The notes under the pieces were generated by a model. That model saw nothing but the letters and a program-made list of their open reading frames with translations. It searched no databases and was not told where the DNA came from. Shown piece after piece: positions 32,354 to 41,400 of a stretch of 46,116 nucleotides of DNA. This stretch comes from Acidobacteriota bacterium (GTDB lineage Bacteria > Acidobacteriota > Terriglobia > Acidiferrales > UBA7541). Both the position numbers and the translations under genes were made by a program. The stretch spans positions 1 to 46,116 of the forward strand of contig JABCZR010000005.1 in assembly GCA_013289585.1 (NCBI GenBank), given 5' to 3'. Position 1 is the first letter of the stretch. Each line of letters starts with the position of its first letter.

Positions 32354-34439
32354 AAGTCTGGAGACTCGCGAACAAGTCAACGTCGAACCTCAAATAGGCC
32401 GGCGTGCGCGGAAGATCGTTCGAAGCTTCGCGCGAAGACTAATCCAAGCTCAGGACGATCACGAAGCATTACTACTTCGAGAGAACTTTCTAAAGAAGGC
32501 TGATGCTTTGGGCCGAGACGCGCAGGCACTCCGCGTTTCTCTAGGAGTTCTTTTCGACCTGACGCTTCAGGGATGGGTTCTAACTCTCACGCGCTCTGCA
32601 ATCCGCGCCAAACCACCTGAACCCGACCACAGTTCTCCAGAAAATGAAAAACGCCGATTGCGCCACGGACATCTGCATGAGCGCAACAATCAGTTGCGTC
32701 AACCCTCGACTCGCGATTTCATTCGTAAAATGGAGCGGCAACACCCGGGACCCCGTGGATGGGTATCCATCTTTTCTCTCATGCGCGACGGACGGGAACT
32801 CGCCGAAAAGTTACGTGGAGCCGCAGCGCTTCGGGACGAATCCGAACGAAGCACTCACCTGAAGACTTGTATTTCACCTTACCTTCAAGTTGTCGACAGC
32901 ACTGCCTATTGTGAACTGACGGGTTTAAGACTGGGCGATATTTGGCGATATTTTCGGCATACTTGGACGACACCCTACAACAGCACCCCTGGTCGAAAGA
33001 TCTGGATAATTGTCCGCGACCGTGCTGCACGCAACCACCCCGTTATTGGGATCGCAGCGATTGGAAGTGCCGTAGTTCAACTCTCGGCTAGAGACCGTTG
33101 GATAGGTTGGACATCCGAAAAATTTCTCGAGCAACTGAGCCTCAGGCCCGCTGTCAAATGGGCACGCTGGGTGAAAATATCTCTCAAGGCCCTAGCCAAC
33201 AACATCTACAAGAAAGACTTTCTCAAGGAACGTATCGTTGCCACCAAAGATCTGAAATTCCCAAGCGAGGAGACTATCAGCAAACTTCTCCATGAATCGG
33301 CTAAGGCTCGCCGCCGCCACCAAAAATATCCTAAACGTGATGAGCACAAAGGCCGAGGTCGGTCCCCTAAGGCCATCTGGAGGAAACAGACGGCTCTTGA
33401 TCTCTTTAGAGCAAAGCGCGCTGAATCGCTGGCCGAATTATTGACAGCAAAAATGGGACTTCGACGAGCAGGCTTCATGAGGGCCAATGGACCCGATCTC
33501 AAGAAAGCGCTGGGGAGTGGTCAGGGTAGACGCGCGCTCGAAATCATCCTGAGGCAGATTAAGGCGGCACACGTTGGCATCGACATGCTGGACATCACCG
33601 TGTGTGGCGCCGTTCCTCCGTATAACTCCATTCTTGGCGGAAAACTCGTGTCACTACTTCTTACAAGCCCCGAAATCGTCAAGGCGTACACGCGGAAGTA
33701 CTCAAGAACTCCGAGCATCATTGCATCCTCTATGGCTGGACGTCCTATTCGGCGTGCTCCGAAGTTAGTGCTCTTGGGGACAACTAGCCTTTATAAGGTG
33801 AATCCTAGTCAATACAACCGTCTTCGAATTGACGGAGCAGACGTCGGGGGCAGGCGAGGCGAAGGCATTCGTTTCGAATGTTTAGGAGAAAGCGAGGGGT
33901 TTGGCTCGTACCACCTTTCTCAGGAGACTGCTCGCGAGGTTGAAGCATTGTTGGCACAGAGTCACCCAGGAACGAGAGTTAACAGTATTTTCGGTGAGGG
34001 AGTCAATCCCCGACTGCGCAAGCTGCGGGCGGGCGTTGATTTGCTTGGGCTCGATTCAAATAAGCTCCTGAATCATCGGAGTTCACGGGTAGTTTACGGA
34101 GTGCCACTTGCGTCGAATTTTCGTGATGTGCTCCTTGGACTGAACGTCAGGCCGCGCTATGTTTTCCCGCAAACTCATCCCCCCAAAGTGACTGAAAGGA
34201 TTGTGGACTTTTGGATTCGCAGATGGCTAGTCCGGCGCATTTTGAACGAAAGCGTGTTGGAATCTACGGCTTCGCATTCTCTTTTTCACCCGATTTCCCA
34301 TGGCGCACGCGTATTTGTACCCGTAACGGGTGAAGAAACTTCACGCGCCATTGACCAAGACGGCACACTGCATCAGTCGGAAGACTCGTCGCTTCCGACC
34401 TCTGCGCCTACCATGATAACTGTCTCGTGTAGTCCATAG
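32325..34439 (+). CDS. DUF4338 protein, DruA-like
   Basis: A 704-aa protein. Around residue 200-260: YCELTGLRLGDIWRYFRHTW, GRKIWIIVRDRAARNHPVIG. Around 420-500: CGAVPPYNSILGGKLVSLLL, TSPEIVKAY, and LVLLGTTSLYKVNPSQYNRL. These are the recurring blocks of DUF4338, the family of DruA in type I Druantia. At 704 aa it is clearly longer than the about 400 aa of E. coli DruA; the extra part lies in the N-terminal 180 residues, the middle (KARRRHQKYPKRDEHKGRG) and the C-terminal 150. DruA's biochemical role is not established. The start overlaps the GHKL gene, with GGTGGAG immediately before the ATG. Confidence 0.85.
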   Translation: MSSQPFSEIRSLETREQVNVEPQIGRRARKIVRSFARRLIQAQDDHEALLLRENFLKKADALGRDAQALRVSLGVLFDLTLQGWVLTLTRSAIRAKPPEPDHSSPENEKRRLRHGHLHERNNQLRQPSTRDFIRKMERQHPGPRGWVSIFSLMRDGRELAEKLRGAAALRDESERSTHLKTCISPYLQVVDSTAYCELTGLRLGDIWRYFRHTWTTPYNSTPGRKIWIIVRDRAARNHPVIGIAAIGSAVVQLSARDRWIGWTSEKFLEQLSLRPAVKWARWVKISLKALANNIYKKDFLKERIVATKDLKFPSEETISKLLHESAKARRRHQKYPKRDEHKGRGRSPKAIWRKQTALDLFRAKRAESLAELLTAKMGLRRAGFMRANGPDLKKALGSGQGRRALEIILRQIKAAHVGIDMLDITVCGAVPPYNSILGGKLVSLLLTSPEIVKAYTRKYSRTPSIIASSMAGRPIRRAPKLVLLGTTSLYKVNPSQYNRLRIDGADVGGRRGEGIRFECLGESEGFGSYHLSQETAREVEALLAQSHPGTRVNSIFGEGVNPRLRKLRAGVDLLGLDSNKLLNHRSSRVVYGVPLASNFRDVLLGLNVRPRYVFPQTHPPKVTERIVDFWIRRWLVRRILNESVLESTASHSLFHPISHGARVFVPVTGEETSRAIDQDGTLHQSEDSSLPTSAPTMITVSCSP

Positions 34440-34510
34440 GGCTAGACTGGGGGTAACCTCGTGGTTCCTGTCCGGATCCTCTTCCCCCTCAGAGGAGCAG
34501 CGACGGAGCG

Positions 34511-37408
34511 ATGCCTTCGAACCTTGCGTTGTGGCAAGAACGTCTGGAGAAACATTTCTCCAGCGTTCGTGACGAACGTTCCATGCTGCACGGTGAACAT
34601 CCAGTCTTTGCGTTGGAACACGGCCTCGCAGAAGATGAGATCTCTGAACTGATCGCTCAGATCAGCAACCCTTCTGCTCCGCCACCACCGTCAGACCGAC
34701 ACTGGCTCGTCTGGACCGTCTATGCGACGGAACTAGGATACGAATATGCAGGCGACGAGTACTGGCTTACCTTCGAAGAGAAGACTCCGGGATGGCCTGA
34801 GCGAGCAGATCGTAGTTGGCTGCGGGACTGCTTCTGGAAATTCTGCAAAACCTATCACGGGGCGAAACCGGCCGGCGCCTGGGCCAGACACTTCTCGATC
34901 ATTTGCTGGCCCATTAGTCATGCAATTTTACCCAAAGATCTCCAGCGCCAACTCGCTGAGATTCTCTATCAGATCCGCTATTTATTTCGGAAGGAATTAT
35001 TCGACTCTCCGCAATTGCTGGGTAACGAAATCGCGGCACGAAGTTGGATGGCCAGCCCGCGATTCCAAATCCTAGCCGACGAACCAGTCCTTCTCGGCCA
35101 AATTGCGGCTGCATTGCTAATAGGCGAAAGCGATCAGGCGAAGAGTTTGATCCTTCCTGACACCTTACTCCGCATTGCTAGGAATTTGGATAAGGAACGA
35201 CGTTCGCGAGAGTGGCTAAAAGATGCGCGAGCAGCCGCGAAAGCAAAACTCAGTGGCCTTGCCCGAGCGTTTGTAGTCCCTCCCGAAGCCAGAGAACTAC
35301 CTCCACGCCAGGAACTGCAAACCCTGGGGATTGAGCCGCGTGTGTACCTACGCCCGATTTCTCATTCGTGGGAAGTAGTCCTTGAAATCCCCGATCTTGC
35401 GCCGCTCCTCTCCAAATTTCCCGATCTCCACGAAGTTCTCGGTGGCACCTGTGTTGTGACTGGCTCCAGTGGCCGCCCGCTGGCACGTGGACGATTGTTG
35501 CACTATGGTCCTCAGAACGTTGTTCTCAAACGTTGGCCCGATCCGACAGAAATATTGTTGCAGTTCGAAAGACGAACACCCCAATTGGAAAATCTTCTCA
35601 GTGCTGAATGTATGTTGCGGCCAGGACCTAACTGGCTTTTCAAGATATCAACGGAGGGAATCGCACGGGAAATTCGGGGACAAGTCATTCGACCCGGAAA
35701 CAAATACATCCTTCTGAACACTGGACACATTCCTCTGCACCAAGACACGCAACCTGCCTCAGTGCAATGCGATAATGTATATGCCGCTCGGCTTGATATT
35801 CCCGACGTGCTGTCCGACGAAGGGCTACAGCATTTCGTCGGTCTTGGCCTAAAACCCGCTAGACATATCGACGTACGCCCTGCTGGTTTGCCACCCGTAA
35901 ATTGGGATGGCGAGGGGCATGCAGAATGGTTGTCGAGCGATCTTCCTTGCATCTGCGTCTCAAGCGACCATCCGATCAAAGCCCTCACGTTTAATCTAGA
36001 GAGTTCTTTTGGAAGTAAACTGGATATTGTACCGAGTGAAGCTGGCGAGCGCGTCTTCGTCGCGTTGAATGAGCTTCCTCCCGGCGATCACATTCTGCAT
36101 GTCCTAGCGCAGTCGTCTTCTGACGAGATTCTGATTGGACGACTAGATTTGACAATCCGCCCTCCACGTCCTTGGCAGCCCGCTCTAACCGAACAGAACG
36201 CACTTTTTGTGATTGTCGCTCCGCCAAATCCTTCACTGGAACAATTGTGGGAAGGCAAGGTTGTCCTTGAGCTTCAGGGGCCAGCATCCCGACAGGCTAG
36301 CTGCGGGCTGTCGTTTTCATCTGAGGGATTACGACACACCCCGTCGCTCCGCAAGCAGCTTCCGCCCTTCTCGCTTCCACTCGTTACGGAGGGGTGGAAC
36401 TCTTATTTTGAGACTAACGTCCGTTCGGATTCAGTCATTCAGCAATTCTACGATTCTGCGAGTTCGTGCGAACTTCAATTCACAGCAGAAGAACTCGGTC
36501 AATTCACTCTAACGTGTCGCCGCGAGTTTTCTCCCTTGCGCTGGATTGTGAGATGGGAAAATCACGCCTATGTGCTACGACTGCGAGATGACACGGGCGA
36601 TTCAGCTACTCTGGTGGTCCTTCGTTATGAGTTTGAGGGACCCGACACGCCAATTCCCCTGAGTCTGGTTGAAAAAGACCACCAGTTCAGGGTCCCTGAG
36701 TCGGGCGGACTGTTTTTAGCACGGTCCACAACTTCCAGGAGGAATATAATCCTGCCTCCGCTCGTGCGCTCGTTGGAGGACCTACGAGTAGAACCAGTCC
36801 TACGCGGATGCGGTGGGGATGCTCAAAGTGTTGGCAGCCTAATCATTCTGTACGACATCTGGTCGGAAGCTCGAATTACAGGGGATCCGCTGTCTGCAGC
36901 AAGGCAAAATGATGTTCTCACAGCTCTTATGAAGGCGATCATCGAGCAATTCTGTGGGAGCGACTGGCTTTCTCAGGAACTCGCATTCCACGAAGCCAAA
37001 AACGACTTGCGCCCGCTGAAATCCGCCATTTCACGAAAGATAGCCCTCGCTGGTTTTGGGGCGGCCCTAATGGCCAAGTCCGTTGAGCTAAACCAACAGA
37101 GGTGTTCGCAGAGAGTCTCTACATTTTCCCAAATTGCACAGAATTACCTACAATTGCCCGGATTCGCCAGTTTTCCTGCTAGCTCCAAAGATCTTTACCT
37201 TTGGATAGCCGAGTTTGTATTGCGGCTGATGACGGCACCCCAAACCTTAGTTCATTGGGCGGGAAGCGACTTCCATCTCGGGATCGAATACGTACTCCAA
37301 TGCCCTCCCTTCGCTAGGGGTGGCCGCTTTCTCACCCTCGCCCTTTCCTTCATGAATGTATCCCAGCGCCGTGGCCTCATTCGTCCTCCCGGATGGGACT
37401 GGCAATGA
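34511..37408 (+). CDS. unrecognised 965-aa protein of the Druantia-like operon
   Basis: A large soluble protein with no membrane helix. The N-terminus MPSNLALWQERLEKHFSSVR, then HPVFALEHGLAEDEISELIA, is distinctive. An alpha-helical part (about 1-260: LPKDLQRQLAEILYQIRYLF, LLRIARNLDKERRSREWLKD) is followed by a beta-rich middle (about 280-780) with many Pro-Gly turns (SHPIKALTF, FVALNELPPGDHIL, HAYVLRLRDDTGDSATLVVL), possibly tandem immunoglobulin-like domains. A helical C-terminus (ALMKAIIEQFCGSDWLSQEL) closes it. In position it could replace DruB/DruC or DruH of other types, but I cannot show homology. The stop overlaps the next ATG. Confidence 0.85.
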   Translation: MPSNLALWQERLEKHFSSVRDERSMLHGEHPVFALEHGLAEDEISELIAQISNPSAPPPPSDRHWLVWTVYATELGYEYAGDEYWLTFEEKTPGWPERADRSWLRDCFWKFCKTYHGAKPAGAWARHFSIICWPISHAILPKDLQRQLAEILYQIRYLFRKELFDSPQLLGNEIAARSWMASPRFQILADEPVLLGQIAAALLIGESDQAKSLILPDTLLRIARNLDKERRSREWLKDARAAAKAKLSGLARAFVVPPEARELPPRQELQTLGIEPRVYLRPISHSWEVVLEIPDLAPLLSKFPDLHEVLGGTCVVTGSSGRPLARGRLLHYGPQNVVLKRWPDPTEILLQFERRTPQLENLLSAECMLRPGPNWLFKISTEGIAREIRGQVIRPGNKYILLNTGHIPLHQDTQPASVQCDNVYAARLDIPDVLSDEGLQHFVGLGLKPARHIDVRPAGLPPVNWDGEGHAEWLSSDLPCICVSSDHPIKALTFNLESSFGSKLDIVPSEAGERVFVALNELPPGDHILHVLAQSSSDEILIGRLDLTIRPPRPWQPALTEQNALFVIVAPPNPSLEQLWEGKVVLELQGPASRQASCGLSFSSEGLRHTPSLRKQLPPFSLPLVTEGWNSYFETNVRSDSVIQQFYDSASSCELQFTAEELGQFTLTCRREFSPLRWIVRWENHAYVLRLRDDTGDSATLVVLRYEFEGPDTPIPLSLVEKDHQFRVPESGGLFLARSTTSRRNIILPPLVRSLEDLRVEPVLRGCGGDAQSVGSLIILYDIWSEARITGDPLSAARQNDVLTALMKAIIEQFCGSDWLSQELAFHEAKNDLRPLKSAISRKIALAGFGAALMAKSVELNQQRCSQRVSTFSQIAQNYLQLPGFASFPASSKDLYLWIAEFVLRLMTAPQTLVHWAGSDFHLGIEYVLQCPPFARGGRFLTLALSFMNVSQRRGLIRPPGWDWQ

Positions 37409-38490
37409 GACGTATCAACATATCCGAACTTCACGAGCTTGGCGTTAGAAGCCTCGGGCTTGATGCCTCTAGCCTTGACCTTACAAGCGTGGAAGGCATT
37501 GCTGGCGCACTTCGTAGAGCAGCAGGATTTTCCTGTCCGTGCTCGGAGGAAGAACTCATTGCCTATGTCTTCCAGTCGATCCGCGATCTTGTCTCCAACA
37601 CGGAGGAACTACACGATCTTATCGACGCAACCCTTCAAGCCTTGCTCGGCTACGGAGATCTCGTGGAATGTCGAATGCTTGCAGGGGACGCGGCAAACAA
37701 TTCCAACACGCTACTTTATCTAACCCCACCCAGCTTTGTGGCACGCAGGGACGGCAGCGTCTTTTTGCTGGGCATTGCTCCCGACGATTTGTCTCCTCTA
37801 CCAGCGCAGTATTTATCACGAGTCGAGCGTGACGGCCACGTGAGACGCATACAGCCCCTAACTGAAGAGAACCTCGCTTTGTGCCTTGTTCAATTCGGCT
37901 TCTGGGAACTACCTCTTGACCAGTGGCTTCGCACGCCATTGGCCGAGCCCGCCCGACAATACTTGACGAGATTTGATGAGCGGCTTGGTTCCTCCCCTCC
38001 CGCTGGCTCCATTCCTGGCCTTCGAATGCTCGATCCGTCGAAATCGGTACGGTTTTATCCGGGGCGCTGGACGCAGCTACGAAATCAGACGGGGAAGTTT
38101 GTGGGACGACGCCCACAAGCGTACGGAGCCGATCTCTGGTGCTACGCGGAAATAGAAAATGGCCACATTCAAAAAATGCTGGACTTCCCCCAGTTTGAGA
38201 AGAGATGGAGGCCTTGTGATGAGGCCTGGAGACTGCAATCCGCAATAGACGCCTGCAATTCCAAGCCTCAGCATTATCGCGTGCGGCCTGGACCTACGAG
38301 AGAAACATCGGTGCTCGACCTTTTCTCTCCCGTACCACTGTGGGCTCAGCGACGCTGGGACCTCACAGGCCACCCCACTCCTCGGAGTGGGAGCTTGTTC
38401 TCCTATGTGCTTCCCGCAAGTGCCTTGGACGAGGAACTTCGGTTTTTGAAGAGCATGCTCTGGCTGATTGATTCGAGAGAGGTAGGGTAG
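37405..38490 (+). CDS. unrecognised 361-aa protein of the Druantia-like operon
   Basis: The start MRRINISELHELG at 37405 overlaps the previous stop (ATGA). An in-frame ATG four codons earlier (37393) is possible. The N-terminal 100 residues are helical (AAGFSCPCSEEELIAYVFQS, LHDLIDATLQALLGYGDL) and resemble a small winged-helix domain followed by LYLTPPSFVARRDGSVFLLG. The rest has many aromatic residues (RFYPGRWTQLRN, LWCYAEIENG). No known catalytic motif is visible. It sits between the large unknown protein and the helicase, suggesting a bridging or regulatory subunit. Confidence 0.82.
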   Translation: MRRINISELHELGVRSLGLDASSLDLTSVEGIAGALRRAAGFSCPCSEEELIAYVFQSIRDLVSNTEELHDLIDATLQALLGYGDLVECRMLAGDAANNSNTLLYLTPPSFVARRDGSVFLLGIAPDDLSPLPAQYLSRVERDGHVRRIQPLTEENLALCLVQFGFWELPLDQWLRTPLAEPARQYLTRFDERLGSSPPAGSIPGLRMLDPSKSVRFYPGRWTQLRNQTGKFVGRRPQAYGADLWCYAEIENGHIQKMLDFPQFEKRWRPCDEAWRLQSAIDACNSKPQHYRVRPGPTRETSVLDLFSPVPLWAQRRWDLTGHPTPRSGSLFSYVLPASALDEELRFLKSMLWLIDSREVG

Positions 38491-38494
38491 TACG

Positions 38495-41400
38495 TTGGCT
38501 GAGACAATCGTTCAAACAATTCAGCAACTCCACCTGTCGCTCCGAGATTACATCGAGGCCGCCTATCACATCAGCAACCCAATTCTCGTAGCCCAAAGAA
38601 AATCTCTCTTGAATCAACTCGGGGTGATTCACCAACGTCCATACCTCGAAAGCACACGTCGCTATCAGACTCAGGAAAAGTTTGCCGACATCCACGGTCT
38701 CGACCCGGCCGTCCTTGAAATATTTGACACCATTTCCTCTGCCTCGAATGGTCTTCCGCTCATCATTCACGATCCGCCGTTCGCGCACCAAGCAGAAGCC
38801 GTGCGCCAAGCCCTCGTCGAACATAAGAGCTTGATGGTGACCACCGGCACTGGATCAGGCAAGACAGAGAGTTTTCTGCTACCTATTCTCGGCAAGATCG
38901 CGATTGAGGCGACAAAGCGGCCAAGTGTTTTTCAATCTTTCCCTGCCGTCCGGGCGATGATTCTGTATCCGATGAACGCCCTCGTGAACGATCAGCTGGG
39001 ACGACTACGATTGCTCTTTGGTGATCCTCGACTGACGCGCAAGTTTACGGAATGGGCCGCCAGGCCTGCGCGATTTGCAAGGTACACCAGCCGGACGCTC
39101 TATCCCGGTGTGCGCAATGCAAAAAAAGACCAGGAGCGCCTCGCCCCGCTCTCGAATTACTACGTGCGGAACCTTAGCAGGGCACTTGATCCTGCCGACC
39201 CCCAACACACGGTCGCACAAAGGTTAGTGAGAGCCCTCCAAGACAGAGGCAAATGGCCGGCAAAGCCCGATCTGATCAAGTGGTTTGGTCAGAAAAAGTC
39301 GCGATGGCAGGACTCCAAATCTCGAGCTTTTTTGCGCTGTGTCACGCTACCCGGTGACCCGGAGCTTCTTACGCGACATGAGGTCCAGGAAGCACCACCC
39401 GATATCCTGGTGACAAACTATTCCATGCTTGAGTACATGTTGATGCGCCCGTTGGAACGACCGATATTTGATCGAACAAAGCAATGGCTTGAATCAAATC
39501 CCGACGAAACCTTCCTTCTTGTCCTCGACGAGGCACATCTTTACAACGGGGCCGCGGGCGCTGAGGTCGCCCTCCTCATCAGACGTCTGCGGAAGCGACT
39601 TGGGATTGACGCCGAGCGCTTGCAAGTCATCTGCACGAGTGCAAGCTTCGGAAATCCGCTCTATGCATCTCAGTTTGGAGCCCAACTGACGGGAAAGAAT
39701 CCGCGCGATTTTGCCACGATCGCTGGAAATCTCTCATTGCGAACGCCATCCCAAGCTGGGACGTTACCGGATGCTGAGGCTCTTGCAGCAATAGATTTGA
39801 CGCAATTCAACGAATCCGATGCGGCTGCTCGTATCGTTGAGGTGCGTACTTTTCTCGAATACCGGGGCGTGCAAAACCGCAATGATCTGGAGCTCGCCCT
39901 ATATGATGCGCTTTCTTCCTTCCAACCGATGAACCGGCTAGTCAATCTCACAATGAATGAAGCACGTCCTATCGAGGCGCTTGGCGAAGACATATTTCCT
40001 GGGATTGAACCCAATTTGGGAGCCAGGGCAGTAACCGCGCTTACCACGCTTGGGAGTCTGGCGCGGAAAGCCAAGAACGAACCTGGTCTTCTTCCATGTC
40101 GGGTGCACGCCTTCTATCGTGGCTTGCCCGGGCTTTGGGCTTGTCTCGATTCCAACTGTTCTCAATTGCCTCCGCCACAGCGAGGCGGCCCCACGGGCAA
40201 ACTCTTTGGCCAGCCCCAAGAGACTTGTCAGTGCGGTGCGCGTGTACTTGAGCTTTATACCTGCCGGAACTGTGGCACGGCATACGCGCGCGCCTATACC
40301 GACAACCTCGTGGAACCCAATTTTCTATGGAGTGAAGCTGGATCTGAGTTCCGGTCGTTCAAAGGCGAGATTACTGAGTTGGAGCCCTTGGACCTCCTAT
40401 TGGAGGAACCAGTATCAGTGGATGTGGAACCCGCGGACTATGACCTGGTCACTGGTAGATTGAATCCGCAAAAATCAGGCGAACGCATTCGGCGCGTATT
40501 CCTCCGCAAAGAAAGGACACTCACACCTGCCAATGGCGAAGACGGCGAGGCGGCACGCGATGCAAAAGCTGGAGAGTTCCGTCCCTGCGGTGTATGCGGA
40601 CAAACAGCAGCATACGGAAGAACCTACGTGCAAGATCACCAGACGAAAGGTGACCAACCATTTCAAGCCCTCATTGCCAAACAGATCCAAGTCCAACCTC
40701 CCAGTAATGCCCAGGCAACACGGCTTGCACCGCTCCGCGGCCGAAAGGTGCTGATTTTCTCTGATTCGCGCCAAACTGCAGCCCGACTTGCACCAAATCT
40801 TCAAAAATACTCAACTCTTGATGCACTGCGTCCATTGATCTTGGTTGGCTATCGGTATCTGCAACAGATTCAGATCTTGAAAGAGGCTCTTTCCCTTGAG
40901 GATTTGTACTTTGCAGTTCTTCTTTCCGCAAAGTTGTTAAATGTACGTCTTAGACCAGAACTTAGAACTGGTGAGCACTTCAACGAAGAATCAGTTGTAG
41001 AGCAGGCCATCCAGAGTGGCGGCATTTCAGATCCAACGCAACTATTGATTCTCTGGGGCAATTTACGCTCGGCTCCCATGCCCGAATCCCTCCTGGCTGC
41101 AACGATGGACGCCTTCCAGGATCGTTACTACGGTCTTGAGGCGCTGGCGCTCGCTTCAGTTACAGAAAGAGCGTCGCATTCGCGGAATATCGTTACCCTG
41201 CCGGACATACCCGGCGTCGCCACAACAGATGCCGCAAAGCTTGCTGTGGTCAGGACTTGGTTCCGCGGTTGGCAGCGTTTAGGTTTTTGGTTGGGGAAAA
41301 TGCCCGCGGGTTGGTGGCAACTAAACGTGCGAGCGCATGCCACTGGGAATTTTACTCTCCTCAACAATTTCTTAAGGGACAAGGCTTCCAAATCGATTTT

